Translations under genes and position numbers: made by a program | Shown: positions 36,392 to 46,054 of the stretch, one piece after another | How the letters are laid out: each line of letters begins with the position of its first letter | How positions within the stretch are numbered: position 1 is the stretch's first letter | The notes under the pieces: model-generated | The model's input: only the letters and a program-made list of their open reading frames with translations | Told to the model about the DNA's origin: nothing | The model's database searches: none | From: Bacteroidales bacterium | GTDB taxonomy: Bacteria > Bacteroidota > Bacteroidia > Bacteroidales > UBA12077 | DNA: 64,000 nucleotides | Direction: 5' to 3' | NCBI GenBank assembly: GCA_028282785.1 | Contig: JANQHE010000070.1 | Coordinates: 1-64,000, forward strand

Positions 36392-36623
36392 AATTCGGTT
36401 TTTTGTAAAGTTATTTCGAAATATGACAAAAGTTAAAATTTCATGACAATTTCTTAAAAAAAGAATATAAAAATCATAAAAAAGTGACAATTTTACCGTG
36501 TAAACAAATCAGTAACCATCAATGTTTAAAAGGAACGGTTTTTGATTATAAATCAACTCAATTAAATATTTGGAAAACAATAACTGATAGATAAACAGAG
36601 TTTTAAAAATGAAGGTAAATCAT

Positions 36624-36631
36624 TACCTTTG
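36624..36631 (+). promoter_or_regulatory. -7 promoter box of the rsfS operon
   Basis: TACCTTTG exactly matches TAnnTTTG, 17 bases before the rsfS ATG, giving a leader of roughly 13 bases. No clear -33 TTTG was seen. Confidence 0.45.
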
Positions 36632-36648
36632 CCCAAAATAAATCGTGA

Positions 36649-37074
36649 ATGGTTAAACAATTAAGTAAAGAGACCTGTCCGCCTGTCTCCCGACAAGGCA
36701 GGTCCGGCAGGAGGGAAACAAACACCAAAGAAATAGTAAACGCAGCAATAGAGGGAATCCTCAAAAAAAAAGGAAAAGATCCGGTAAGTTTGGATTTAAC
36801 AGAGATAGAAAATTCCGTTTGTAAATACTTCATAATTTGTCATGGTGATTCAAATATACAGGTTGAGGCTCTTGCCGATTCTGTACTTGAATTTGTAAAA
36901 GAGGAGACCGGAGAGAAAGCTTGGCATAAAGAAGGTTTAAATACTGCAACATGGGTTTTACTGGACTATAGCGACGTGGTTGTGCACATATTTCAGAAAG
37001 AATACAGAGATTTTTACAAATTAGAAGAGTTGTGGGCTGATGCAAAGCTTACACGTTATGATGATAATAAATAA
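36649..37074 (+). CDS. rsfS: Ribosomal silencing factor RsfS with in-frame repeat insertion
   Basis: A 141-residue RsfS/Iojap protein, which binds L14 and blocks subunit joining during starvation. The core is intact (DLTEIENSVCKYFIICHGDS, VQ-EALADSVLEFVKEETGE, YSDVVVHIFQKEYRDFYKLE). The N-terminus is odd: residues about 9-23 (TCPPVSRQGRSGRRE) interrupt an otherwise normal start, between KET and a second ET. The underlying DNA (36673-36714) is GC-rich and palindromic, unlike the rest of the gene, and looks like a small repeat that inserted in frame. It is the first gene of a rsfS-ftsH-cdsA-psd operon. Confidence 0.92.
   Translation: MVKQLSKETCPPVSRQGRSGRRETNTKEIVNAAIEGILKKKGKDPVSLDLTEIENSVCKYFIICHGDSNIQVEALADSVLEFVKEETGEKAWHKEGLNTATWVLLDYSDVVVHIFQKEYRDFYKLEELWADAKLTRYDDNK
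36671..36716. repeat. GC-rich palindromic repeat inside rsfS
   Basis: A block of about 42 bases (14 codons) with nested inverted repeats: GCCTGTC against GACAAGGC around TCCC, and outer CCTGTCCG against CCGGCAGG. It is bordered by the similar short sequences GAGAC and GAAAC. Base composition differs sharply from the AT-rich surroundings. A related palindrome, CTTGCCAGCAGGCAAG, occurs in a gap at 58194. Confidence 0.6.
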
Positions 37075-37089
37075 TGGAGATAATAAATA

Positions 37090-39192
37090 ATGACAGATAA
37101 TAACAAACAATATAATAAGAATACTAAGCCTTCGGATAAAAAAGATCCGAATAAACCAAAACCTAAATTCAATGTTTACTGGATTTATGGTTTAATAGCG
37201 GTTGTATTTATTGGATTGCAACTATTAAGTTTTTCTCCAAAGCCAACTGAGATAAGTATGCAGGAGTTCGAAAGGAACATGCTTAAAAATGGTGATGTAG
37301 AAAAAATAGTTGTGGTTAATAAGGAACGGGCAAATATCTATATTAAAGAAGACCGTTTAACCGATCCACGTTACACGGATCTATTTGATAATACATTTTC
37401 TCGATCATCAAAGGAAGGACCTCATTTCTTTTTTACCATTGGTTCAATGGAGTATTTTGAAAGATGGATAAGCGAAGCTCAGGAAACTTATTTAAGAGGT
37501 GAATATATAGAGATCAGTTATAAGACCCAGCCAAATTACATGCGCGATATTCTGGGTTGGTTATTACCTATTTTTATAATTCTTGCAATCTGGATTTTTA
37601 TTTTCCGAAGAATGTCAAGAGGTGCAGGAGGAGGTGCTGGTGGAAATATTTTCAATGTAGGAAAATCAAAAGCACAATTATTTGACAAAGAAAGTAATAT
37701 TAAGGTAGATTTCAAGGATGTTGCCGGATTAGAAGAAGCAAAAATTGAAGTTCGTGAAATAGTAGATTTCTTAAAAACACCAAAAAAATATACGGATCTG
37801 GGAGGCAAAATTCCAAAAGGAGTGCTATTAGTTGGCCCTCCCGGAACAGGAAAAACATTATTGGCTAAAGCCGTGGCTGGTGAGGCAAATGTTCCTTTCT
37901 TTTCAATGTCAGGGTCCGATTTTGTTGAAATGTTTGTTGGAGTTGGTGCATCGCGTGTTCGTGACTTATTTAAGCAAGCAAAAGAAAAAGCACCTTGTAT
38001 CATTTTTATTGATGAAATTGATGCAATTGGTCGTGCTCGTGGTCGAAATCCAAATTTTGGAGCAAATGATGAGCGAGAGAACACATTGAACCAATTATTA
38101 ACCGAAATGGACGGCTTTAGTAATAACTCAGGAGTTATCATTATGGCTGCTACAAACCGTGCGGATATTCTCGATAAAGCTTTAATGCGAGCAGGTCGTT
38201 TTGATCGCCAAATTCACCTGGAATTACCTGATATAAATGAACGTAAAGATATTTTCAAAGTTCATCTGAAGCCTATCAAGTTAGAAACTAATTTAGATAT
38301 CGAATTTCTGGCAAAACAAACACCAGGGTTCTCAGGAGCTGATATAGCTAATGTTTGTAATGAATCGGCTTTAATTGCAGCGCGTAAGAATAAAAAGGTG
38401 GTTGAACGTCAGGACTTTTTGGATGCAGTTGATAGAATTGTTGGTGGTTTAGAGAGAAAAACAAAAATCATTACAAAAGAAGAGAAGCGAACCATTGCAT
38501 TTCATGAAGCTGGGCATGCAACGGTAAGTTGGCTGTTGGAACATGCACATCCATTGGTAAAAGTTACTATTATTCCCAGAGGTAGAGCGCTTGGAGCAGC
38601 CTGGTATTTACCCGAAGAAAGACAGATTACTACCCGGGATCAGTTGTTGGATGAAATGTGTGCAGCCTTGGGAGGACGTGTGGCAGAGGAATTGATGTTT
38701 GGTAAAATCTCCACGGGCGCCATGAATGACCTCGAAAAGATTACTAAACAAGCTTATGCAATGATTGCTTATTTTGGTATGAGTAACAAGGTTGGGCATG
38801 TTAGTTTTTATGATTCTTCGGGTCAAACGGATATGGCTTTTACCAAACCATATAGTGATAAAACAGCTGAACTTATTGATGCTGAAGTTAAGAATCTTAT
38901 AGAAACCGCATACAAACGTTCTCAGGAAATATTGAAGAAACACAAAGACGGATTAACTCAATTAGCTGAAATATTGCTCGAGAAAGAGGTGATCTTCACA
39001 GAGGACCTGGAAAGAATTTTTGGTAAACGGCCTTGGAAAACTCTTCATGAAAAAGAAGCAGAAATAAAAAAGGAACTGGAAGAAAAAAGAAAACAAAAGG
39101 AACTGGAGGAAAAGAAACCTGAACGCCTGATAGACAAGACAGAAAAGCCAGCCGAAGAAGATAAAAAAGAAGAAGAAAATAAGGAACAATAA
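37090..39192 (+). CDS. ftsH: ATP-dependent zinc metalloprotease FtsH
   Basis: A 700-residue membrane-anchored AAA+ protease that degrades membrane and regulatory proteins. TM1 at about residues 30-48, a periplasmic domain, TM2 at about 152-172, Walker A GPPGTGKT, the second region of homology ([19 protein letters not shown]), and the zinc motif HEAGH at 472-476. The C-terminus is a long Lys/Glu-rich tail. It follows rsfS by 15 bases and precedes cdsA by 11. All catalytic motifs are intact. Confidence 0.97.
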   Translation: MTDNNKQYNKNTKPSDKKDPNKPKPKFNVYWIYGLIAVVFIGLQLLSFSPKPTEISMQEFERNMLKNGDVEKIVVVNKERANIYIKEDRLTDPRYTDLFDNTFSRSSKEGPHFFFTIGSMEYFERWISEAQETYLRGEYIEISYKTQPNYMRDILGWLLPIFIILAIWIFIFRRMSRGAGGGAGGNIFNVGKSKAQLFDKESNIKVDFKDVAGLEEAKIEVREIVDFLKTPKKYTDLGGKIPKGVLLVGPPGTGKTLLAKAVAGEANVPFFSMSGSDFVEMFVGVGASRVRDLFKQAKEKAPCIIFIDEIDAIGRARGRNPNFGANDERENTLNQLLTEMDGFSNNSGVIIMAATNRADILDKALMRAGRFDRQIHLELPDINERKDIFKVHLKPIKLETNLDIEFLAKQTPGFSGADIANVCNESALIAARKNKKVVERQDFLDAVDRIVGGLERKTKIITKEEKRTIAFHEAGHATVSWLLEHAHPLVKVTIIPRGRALGAAWYLPEERQITTRDQLLDEMCAALGGRVAEELMFGKISTGAMNDLEKITKQAYAMIAYFGMSNKVGHVSFYDSSGQTDMAFTKPYSDKTAELIDAEVKNLIETAYKRSQEILKKHKDGLTQLAEILLEKEVIFTEDLERIFGKRPWKTLHEKEAEIKKELEEKRKQKELEEKKPERLIDKTEKPAEEDKKEEENKEQ

Positions 39193-39203
39193 AAAATTAA
39201 AAT

Positions 39204-40013
39204 TTGAGTAATATAGTTGTACGTACTATAACCGGAATTATTTTTTTAGTTGTTGTTATAGGCTCAATCGTTTTTAGCAAATATAGTTTCTTTCTTTTAT
39301 TTGAGTTAATCATTTTAGGTTCAATGTATGAGTTTTATACATTGGCTAAAAAGAAAGGATTTAATCCACAAAAAACATATGGTATGATAATTGGCGCAAT
39401 AGTTTTTGCAGCCAATTATCTATTTGCAAACAGCATAGTTGATTCCAGGATTTTTTTAGGAATAATTCCTATCATAATCAGCATATTTATTATCGAACTC
39501 TATCGAAAATCCGATGATGCATTTGTTGATATAGGATTTACATTATTAGGAGTAATATATATAGCTGTTCCTTTATCACTTTCTAATTATATAACCATTT
39601 CAAAGACTCATGGATATAATTGGCAATTGCTTCTGGGATTCTTCTTTCTTACCTGGTCATTCGATACATTAGCATATGTATTTGGAATTTCATTTGGAAA
39701 ACACAGATTATTTGAAAGAATATCTCCTAAAAAATCATGGGAAGGATTTATTGGAGGGACAATTTCTACTTTGGGAATTGCATATGTTATTTCGATATTT
39801 TATACGGAATTGAGTTTTATACAATGGGCAATTGCATCAATCATAATTGCAATATTCGGAACGTTTGGAGATTTAGTAGAATCATCCTTCAAAAGAAATA
39901 TTGACGAAAAAGATTCAGGAAGCATTTTGCCAGGACATGGTGGCGTATTGGACCGATTTGATGCGGTACTTTTTACCTTGCCGCTATTTTATTTATATTT
40001 ACAGATAATTTAG
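39204..40013 (+). CDS. cdsA: Phosphatidate cytidylyltransferase
   Basis: A 269-residue polytopic membrane enzyme making CDP-diacylglycerol from phosphatidate and CTP. About seven to eight hydrophobic helices are visible, and the C-terminal CdsA signature is present (RISPKKSWEGFIGG and FGDLVESSFKRNIDEKDSG, then PGHGGVLDRFD). The start codon is TTG at 39204, 11 bases after the ftsH stop. It supplies the substrate for the PssA gene found at 51741. Confidence 0.93.
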   Translation: MSNIVVRTITGIIFLVVVIGSIVFSKYSFFLLFELIILGSMYEFYTLAKKKGFNPQKTYGMIIGAIVFAANYLFANSIVDSRIFLGIIPIIISIFIIELYRKSDDAFVDIGFTLLGVIYIAVPLSLSNYITISKTHGYNWQLLLGFFFLTWSFDTLAYVFGISFGKHRLFERISPKKSWEGFIGGTISTLGIAYVISIFYTELSFIQWAIASIIIAIFGTFGDLVESSFKRNIDEKDSGSILPGHGGVLDRFDAVLFTLPLFYLYLQII

Positions 40014-40026
40014 TAAATCTTAGAAC

Positions 40027-40683
40027 ATGACAATTCATAAGGAAGGCAGGAAAATAGTTGCATTATTTTTTTTCTCATTATTGGTTATCAACCTTTTGGT
40101 ATATTTTCTGATTTCTAAACATTTTTTAGTTACCTGGTGTTTAGGAATTGCTTCAATTTTATTCTTTTTATTTATAGTCCGTTTCTTTAGAAAGCCTAAT
40201 CGAAAAATTAGGGTAGAAGATGGAGTGATTTATGCGCCGGCAGATGGTAAAGTTTTAGTTATAGAGGAAACGGAAGAAGAAGAATATTTCAAAGATAAGC
40301 GAATTCAGGTTTCGATTTTTATGTCGGTTTGGAATGTCCATATTAATTGGTTTCCTATCACTGGTTTGATAAAATATTACAAATATCACCCAGGACAGTT
40401 TTTAATGGCTAGAGTTCCAAAATCATCGACATTGAATGAAAGAACAACTGTTGTTTTAGAGGATAAAGATAAGAAGGAAATATTAGTTCGACAGATTGCC
40501 GGTATTGTTGCAAGAAGAATAATTTGTTATGCAAAAGAAGGTAATCAGGTAAATCAAAATTCCGAGATGGGGTTTATTCGTTTTGGTTCACGTGTTGATG
40601 TTTTCTTACCATTAGATGCAAAAGTTGAAGTAAAATTAGGAGATAAAACAAAAGGAACTGGTACAATTCTTGCTAGGTTGTGA
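40027..40683 (+). CDS. psd: Phosphatidylserine decarboxylase
   Basis: A 218-residue, short-form phosphatidylserine decarboxylase. Two N-terminal membrane helices (FFFSLLVINLLVYFLI and IASILFFLFIVRFF) are followed by the catalytic domain with FMSVWNVHINWFPITG and YYKYHPG. The pyruvoyl-forming site is the GS in IRFGSRVDVF near the C-terminus. It makes phosphatidylethanolamine from the product of PssA. It directly follows cdsA, 13 bases downstream. Confidence 0.93.
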   Translation: MTIHKEGRKIVALFFFSLLVINLLVYFLISKHFLVTWCLGIASILFFLFIVRFFRKPNRKIRVEDGVIYAPADGKVLVIEETEEEEYFKDKRIQVSIFMSVWNVHINWFPITGLIKYYKYHPGQFLMARVPKSSTLNERTTVVLEDKDKKEILVRQIAGIVARRIICYAKEGNQVNQNSEMGFIRFGSRVDVFLPLDAKVEVKLGDKTKGTGTILARL

Positions 40684-40710
40684 TAATAACTATTATAAAT
40701 AAACTACGAA

Positions 40711-41118
40711 ATGAAAACATTAATTTTATTATTATTTACAGTATTATTTAATTTTCAACAACAAGATAATATTCCTCAGGAAGTTTATGATTTAGCAAAA
40801 AAGGGGGGCAAGGTTTATTTATCATCGCATGATGATAATGCAGTTGTTCATTTAAAAAATGCAATTGAATCATGGGGTTATTGGAAAGTAGTGTATGGCA
40901 AAAAAGAAGCAGATTTTATCATGAAAGTATTTCTTCGATTTGAAGGAGCCGGAGTTTGCATTACAAATGCAACACTTATTGATCCAAAAACTGAAAAAGT
41001 TCTTTATTCAACTCGCGAAGTAACTTCAGTAAAACAGGCAAAAGGATTTGATTTTAACACTAAACGTTCGGCAATGCGACAGCTTGTTGAGCAAGTCTTT
41101 AAGCAAAATTTTAATTAA
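40711..41118 (+). CDS. Small exported protein of unknown function
   Basis: A 135-residue protein with a signal peptide (MKTLILLLFTVLFNF) and a compact domain (GKVYLSSHDDNAVVHLKNAI, SWGYWKVVYGKKEADFIMKV). No family recognised. It is the last gene of the rsfS-psd operon, 27 bases after psd, with a terminator beyond it. Probably periplasmic. Confidence 0.7.
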   Translation: MKTLILLLFTVLFNFQQQDNIPQEVYDLAKKGGKVYLSSHDDNAVVHLKNAIESWGYWKVVYGKKEADFIMKVFLRFEGAGVCITNATLIDPKTEKVLYSTREVTSVKQAKGFDFNTKRSAMRQLVEQVFKQNFN

Positions 41119-41137
41119 GAAAGATAAATAATTATTG

Positions 41138-41163
41138 AAAAGGCTGCTTTTGCAGCTTTTTTT
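41138..41163. terminator. Bidirectional intrinsic terminator
   Basis: The hairpin AAAGGCTGC-TTTT-GCAGCTTTT has T runs on the plus strand and, read backwards, on the minus strand. It lies between two convergent genes (stops at 41118 and 41167) and can serve both. Confidence 0.75.
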
Positions 41164-41166
41164 ATT

Positions 41167-42105
41167 TTACATAAAAAATAAGGCTACACCAATAACTGCA
41201 ATTACAGATCCAATAACTTCTTTGAATGTAATTTTTTCTTTAAAGAAAATTACCGCAGGAGGAATTATTAAAACGGGCACAATTGCCATAATGGTTGATG
41301 CAACTCCAGTGGTAGTATATTTTACTGATAATAATGAAAATGATACACCTAAAAAAGGCCCGAAAAAAGCACCGATACTCAATCGGGTCATAGCACTACG
41401 ATTTTTAACAGCTTCAAAAACTTTTTTCCATCGCTTCATAAAAGCGAATAATATGGCAAAACCAACTAATCCTGTTATCACTCTTATTTGGGTTGCAGCG
41501 AATGGATCAAAATCTTGCATTCCAAACTTACTTAATACTAATCCGGAACCTTGTCCAACAGCTCCTCCAAAAGCAAGTAAGATTCCAACTATTGGATAAG
41601 TAAACTTAATTCTATTCCTTTTTCCATTTTCCTGATGACTTTCCTCTTCCTTTGGGTTATTTTTTGTTTTTCTATCTAGAACAACGATCATAATTCCAAG
41701 AATAGTTAAAAACATTCCAAGAAAGTTTTGCTTTGTGAGTCTTTCATCCATGATTAACCATCCAAGAAATGCTGTTATTGGAGGAGTTAATGACATGATT
41801 AACATAGAAATTCTTGATCCAATAACAACATATGCTTCAAATAAAAGCAGATCTCCAATTACAAACCCTACCAATCCGGATAGTGATAGCCAAACCCAAT
41901 TATGAGCAGACGCATCAAACGGAATAAAAGAGCCTCTTGTAATCTGGCTATATATACCTATAAAAATGAAAGCTAAGAGCAGTCTTATCAAATTTGTAGA
42001 CAAAGATCCGACTTTTTTTCCCGCCGACTCAAATGCGATTGCTGTAATGGTCCAAAATACTGCTGTTAATAAAGCGGCAAATTCTCCTTGATGTGACTGA
42101 AACAT
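41167..42105 (-). CDS. EamA/DMT family transporter
   Basis: A 312-residue membrane protein with ten predicted helices in two EamA repeats (first AALLTAVFWTITAIAFESAG ... FLGMFLTILGIMIVVLD, second VGILLAFGGAVGQGSGLVLS ... VIGSVIAVIGVALFF), split by a charged linker KNNPKEEESHQENGKRNR. Such drug/metabolite transporters export amino acids or other metabolites; the substrate cannot be told from sequence. It stands alone on the minus strand. Confidence 0.85.
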   Translation of the reverse strand: MFQSHQGEFAALLTAVFWTITAIAFESAGKKVGSLSTNLIRLLLAFIFIGIYSQITRGSFIPFDASAHNWVWLSLSGLVGFVIGDLLLFEAYVVIGSRISMLIMSLTPPITAFLGWLIMDERLTKQNFLGMFLTILGIMIVVLDRKTKNNPKEEESHQENGKRNRIKFTYPIVGILLAFGGAVGQGSGLVLSKFGMQDFDPFAATQIRVITGLVGFAILFAFMKRWKKVFEAVKNRSAMTRLSIGAFFGPFLGVSFSLLSVKYTTTGVASTIMAIVPVLIIPPAVIFFKEKITFKEVIGSVIAVIGVALFFM

Positions 42106-42309
42106 GTGTTCTACGGTTTATATACTGCCGATATTATTAATATCGGCGAAAAAAGCTTATTTTAGCGCGGCGTATTCATAAATATTACATTTTTCAATAT
42201 TTATGATTACGTCAGCAGCATTACTCTTGAAATTTAAGAATAATGCAGGTTAGTTTTGTTTTTGAGAAATAATAATGCTTAGATCATAAATCTACTTTAA
42301 AGTTTAATT

Positions 42310-43413
42310 ATGAATAAGAATATTCGCTATTTGCTTATAGCTCTTGGAGTTGCAATTGTGGCATTTATTCTTTGGTATTTTAAGTCAATTGTAGCATATA
42401 TTCTAATAGCTTCTGTTTTTGCATTAATCGGAAGGCCTTTAATGGGGTTTTTTAGTAAAATTCATTATAAAAAGTTTTGTATTCCAAATGCCTTGGCTTC
42501 ACTTATTACGGTTATTATCATCTGGACCTTAATTCTAATATTCTTCAGAATTTTTATTCCATTGGTGGCACATCAGGCGAGTGAACTTTCAGAGATAGAT
42601 CCTGATATTGTAATTAGTAACCTGGAAGAGCCAATAGCAAAGCTTGAAGCTCTTTTGGTTAAATACAATATTGGAGGAACTTCGGAGCAATCTGTTGAAC
42701 AGTATTTAACAGATAAATTTATGTCACTTTTAAGTGTATCAATGTTATCCGATTTCTTTGGATCCATAGCAGGGATCTTAGGAAATATATTTATTGCAGC
42801 TTTTTCCATATCATTTATTACATTTTTCTTTTTAAAAGACAGGGGTTTATTAAACGAAGGAATTTTATTGTTTGTACCGGATAAATATGTTGAAAGGATA
42901 AACAATATTCTTTTATCCATAAAAAAGTTATTAACAAGATACTTTATTGGTATTATTTTACAAATAAGCGGAATTATAACATTGGCTTCGACCGGATTAA
43001 CGATTGTTGGAGTCGATTTCTCCGACGCTTTGGTTATTGCATTAGTTGTCGGACTTTTTAATATTATACCATATTTAGGGCCGGTAATTGGAGCAACACT
43101 TGGACTGGTACTGGGTTTAGCTACTAATCTCAATCTTCCGTTTTACGCTGAACTGCTTCCATTACTAGGGTATATGACGATTGTTTTTATTATTGTGCAA
43201 GTTATTGATAATGTTGTTTTTCAGCCCTTTATATACTCAAGTAGTGTAAATGCTCATCCTTTAGAGATATTTTTAGTTATAATGTGTGCAGGTAGCTTAT
43301 TTGGAATTACAGGAATGATACTGGCAATACCTGCTTACACAATATTGAGAGTTATTGCAAAAGAATTTTTTAACAATTTAAAAGTGGTTAAAAAATTAAC
43401 TGAGAAAATTTAA
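42310..43413 (+). CDS. AI-2E family transporter
   Basis: A 367-residue polytopic membrane protein of the AI-2E/UPF0118 family: about seven to eight helices, with the family core LVVGLFNIIPYLGPVIGATLG and a large cytoplasmic or periplasmic segment at about 80-150. Members export autoinducer-2 or act as Na+/H+ antiporters; which applies here is open. Monocistronic, with 200 bases of upstream DNA. Confidence 0.85.
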   Translation: MNKNIRYLLIALGVAIVAFILWYFKSIVAYILIASVFALIGRPLMGFFSKIHYKKFCIPNALASLITVIIIWTLILIFFRIFIPLVAHQASELSEIDPDIVISNLEEPIAKLEALLVKYNIGGTSEQSVEQYLTDKFMSLLSVSMLSDFFGSIAGILGNIFIAAFSISFITFFFLKDRGLLNEGILLFVPDKYVERINNILLSIKKLLTRYFIGIILQISGIITLASTGLTIVGVDFSDALVIALVVGLFNIIPYLGPVIGATLGLVLGLATNLNLPFYAELLPLLGYMTIVFIIVQVIDNVVFQPFIYSSSVNAHPLEIFLVIMCAGSLFGITGMILAIPAYTILRVIAKEFFNNLKVVKKLTEKI

Positions 43414-43460
43414 GATTATAAAACGGTATTTTATATATTTACGTGATTAAATGTTAATTA

Positions 43461-44111
43461 ATGGGTAGATTTAAAGCAATTATTTATCTTTTCTTTTTAT
43501 TATTTACGCAAAATATTTTTGCTCAAGTAGATACTGTTACATTTCGTGTAATGCCTGATGTTGGAAATGCTTATAAAGTAAATTGCCTAGCATTTAAGGT
43601 AAATTTTGAACCGACTGACACACTTTATGAAGAATTTGAATTATCGGACACTATAAATAGCGCATATACATTTAATTGGTCCGGTGATGTCGGGCCAGTA
43701 AGCATTGCAAATGTTCATCAAGCGATTTATCAATATGATGCACCAGGCGCCTATGAAATAGTACTTACGGTAACCGAAGATGCAACAGGAGAAACCTATA
43801 TAGCTACGGATACAGCATATATTCAGGATTTAATTCATGTACCCAATGTTTTTACCCCTAATGATGATAATATAAATGACTTTTTTATTGTAAGGGCAAA
43901 TGGTATTGATCCGATCGAAATATTTATTTATAGTAAAACAGGTACTTTAGTATATAAAGATACATCACCGGTTATAGTTTGGGATGGCAGAAATTCTTCA
44001 GGTAGTCTGGTTAGTCCCGGAGTTTATTACTACATTCTTAAACCCTCAAATCCTGCACATAGGGAGCAAAAAGGTTTTTTACATCTGATTTATCATCCGG
44101 ACGATTTGTAA
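43461..44111 (+). CDS. PKD-like protein with gliding-motility C-terminal domain
   Basis: A 216-residue exported protein: signal peptide (IIYLFFLLFTQNIFAQ), a PKD-like domain (about 60-125; QYDAPGAYEIVLTVTED) and a C-terminal CHU_C/gliding-motility type domain (IHVPNVFTPNDDNINDFFIV ... WDGRNSSGSLVSPGVYYYIL), which is a type B sorting signal for the type IX secretion system. It is small for this class, so it is probably a surface structural protein. The start is ATG 43461. Confidence 0.85.
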   Translation: MGRFKAIIYLFFLLFTQNIFAQVDTVTFRVMPDVGNAYKVNCLAFKVNFEPTDTLYEEFELSDTINSAYTFNWSGDVGPVSIANVHQAIYQYDAPGAYEIVLTVTEDATGETYIATDTAYIQDLIHVPNVFTPNDDNINDFFIVRANGIDPIEIFIYSKTGTLVYKDTSPVIVWDGRNSSGSLVSPGVYYYILKPSNPAHREQKGFLHLIYHPDDL

Positions 44112-44487
44112 AATATTTTTAAAATTATACTACCATTTTAATATGCTTAATTAGCTGATTAAGTGCATTTTTATTATGTTTTTCTTGAAAAATATTAATT
44201 TTAGGAAACATGCACTTTATTACCTTTTTTAATTTTTCTTATATTTGGGTAACAAAACAAATTAAGATGAAAAGGGGAAACATATTCAAAAGAATATTTT
44301 TTATTATGAAAGATTTAAGAACATGACAGTTGTAAAAGGCTTTGGGTTATAATTCTATATAAAGTATTTATCACGTTTACGATTCTTAAATTATTTTTTT
44401 AAAACTTTTTGAACAACAAATTGGAAACTGAAGAGGAAAAAACGAAATATGTAATTGAAAAATTAATTAAACCTAAAAATATATACA
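44112..44487. other. 376-base gap upstream of cydA
   Basis: It holds a partly palindromic element (GCTTAATTAGCTGATTAAG near 44142) that may end the preceding gene, and a -7 box TATATTTG at 44240-44247. A 19-codon open frame starts at 44267. The frame is too short to call, and it could be a leader peptide. No other gene was seen. Confidence 0.4.
44240..44247 (+). promoter_or_regulatory. Candidate -7 promoter box of the cyd operon
   Basis: TATATTTG exactly matches TAnnTTTG and is the best promoter match in the gap before cydA. It implies a leader of about 235 bases, long enough for regulation. No good -33 box. Confidence 0.35.
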
Positions 44488-46053
44488 ATGATTGAACATC
44501 TTGATTCTGCTCTGGTCAATTGGTCGAGAGCACAATTTGCACTTACTGCAATGTATCATTGGCTTTTTGTCCCGCTAACATTAGGGATAACTTTTATTAT
44601 AGCCTTCATGGAGACATTGTATGTTAAAACAGGTGATCCGGAATGGAAAAAAGCTACGAAATTTTGGATGACCTTATTCGGTATCAACTTTGCAATTGGT
44701 GTAGCAACAGGTATTATCCTCGAGTTTGAGTTTGGCACAAACTGGTCATATTACTCATGGTTTGTTGGAGATATCTTTGGAGCTCCTTTAGCTATAGAGG
44801 GAATAATGGCATTCTTTATGGAATCCACCTTTATTGCGATTATGTTTTTTGGCTGGAACAAAGTAAGCAAAAAATTTCATTTGGTATCAACGTGGCTAGT
44901 TGCAATTGGTTCCAATTTATCTGCATTATGGATCTTAGTTGCAAATGGATGGATGCAGTTTCCAACCGGAATGCAATTTAATCCGGATACAGCCCGAAAC
45001 GAAATGGTAAATTTCTGGGATGTAATCTTATCACCTGTAGCAATAAACAAATTTTTGCACACTATTACATCAGCATATGTACTGGCAGCATTGTTTGTAA
45101 TTGGAGTAAGTGCCTGGTTCTTATTGAAAGGTAGGGAACAAGTTATGGCAAAAAGAAGTATTATCATTGCGGCAATTTTTGGACTGTTGAGCAGCTTCTT
45201 TTTGGTTTATACAGGTGATGGTTCGGCATACCAGGTAGCACAAAAGCAACCTATGAAACTGGCAGCAATGGAAGGGCTTTATAATGGGAAAACAGAAGCA
45301 GGAATAGTAGCATTTGGAATCCCAACTCCAGGTAAAGAATTTGATGATGATAAAGAAGAATTTGTATTTAAATTTGAAATTCCGCAATTATTATCATTTT
45401 TAGGTTTTGGAGATACCGAAGCCTTTGTACCAGGTGTAAAAGACCTAATGGAAGGGGGATTTGAGTATACTGATGAAAATGGTGAAAAGCAGATCGCTAT
45501 TTCAGCTGTAGAAAAAATAGAAAAAGGAAAGCTTGCTATTAATGCTTTAGAAGAATATAAGGATGCAATGGAGGTAGAAGATGCTGAGAAACAAGCTGAA
45601 TCATTAAAAATCTTTAACGAAAACTTTAAATATTTTGGATATGGATTTTTAAATGATCCTGAAAGTATAATACCAAACGTACCATTAACTTTCTATAGTT
45701 TCCATATTATGGTGGGTTTGGGATTTTATTTCATTATTTTGTTTGTTGCAGTTATTATTCTAATATTTAGGGGGAAATTAGTTGAAAAAAGATGGTTGTT
45801 ACGATTAGCTATTTTCACAATTCCCCTGGCATATATTGCATCAATGTCTGGTTGGATTGTTGCTGAATTTGGACGACAACCTTGGACCATACAAGATCTT
45901 TTACCGGCAGTAGCAGCTGTTTCGCAGATCGATGCAAGTGCAGTTCAGATTACATTTTGGTTGTTCACTGTAATTTTCACAGCGCTATTGATAGCTGAGC
46001 TGAAAATAATGATAAAGCAAATTAAAATTGGACCAAAAAAAGGAGGACATTAA
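44488..46053 (+). CDS. cydA: Cytochrome bd ubiquinol oxidase subunit I
   Basis: A 521-residue membrane protein of the cytochrome bd oxidase, which reduces oxygen to water with quinol as electron donor. Seen: the early helix AMYHWLFVPLTLGITFIIAF carrying a heme ligand histidine, the GRQPW motif (FGRQPWTIQDLLP), multiple helices, and a long quinol-binding loop between about 245 and 400. Length matches CydA. It is followed directly by cydB and a 34-residue membrane peptide. In an otherwise anaerobic gene set it points to oxygen scavenging or microaerobic respiration. Confidence 0.96.
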   Translation: MIEHLDSALVNWSRAQFALTAMYHWLFVPLTLGITFIIAFMETLYVKTGDPEWKKATKFWMTLFGINFAIGVATGIILEFEFGTNWSYYSWFVGDIFGAPLAIEGIMAFFMESTFIAIMFFGWNKVSKKFHLVSTWLVAIGSNLSALWILVANGWMQFPTGMQFNPDTARNEMVNFWDVILSPVAINKFLHTITSAYVLAALFVIGVSAWFLLKGREQVMAKRSIIIAAIFGLLSSFFLVYTGDGSAYQVAQKQPMKLAAMEGLYNGKTEAGIVAFGIPTPGKEFDDDKEEFVFKFEIPQLLSFLGFGDTEAFVPGVKDLMEGGFEYTDENGEKQIAISAVEKIEKGKLAINALEEYKDAMEVEDAEKQAESLKIFNENFKYFGYGFLNDPESIIPNVPLTFYSFHIMVGLGFYFIILFVAVIILIFRGKLVEKRWLLRLAIFTIPLAYIASMSGWIVAEFGRQPWTIQDLLPAVAAVSQIDASAVQITFWLFTVIFTALLIAELKIMIKQIKIGPKKGGH

Positions 46054-46054
46054 T

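Noticed and set aside
37536..38141. 201-codon minus-strand frame in ftsH
   Set aside because: Antisense shadow of the conserved FtsH AAA domain.
41135..41599. Plus-strand 154-codon frame
   Set aside because: It lies opposite the EamA transporter gene, whose helices are clear on the minus strand; an antisense shadow.
44267..44326. 19-codon frame in the cydA leader as a gene
   Set aside because: Too short and without supporting features; only noted as a possible leader peptide.
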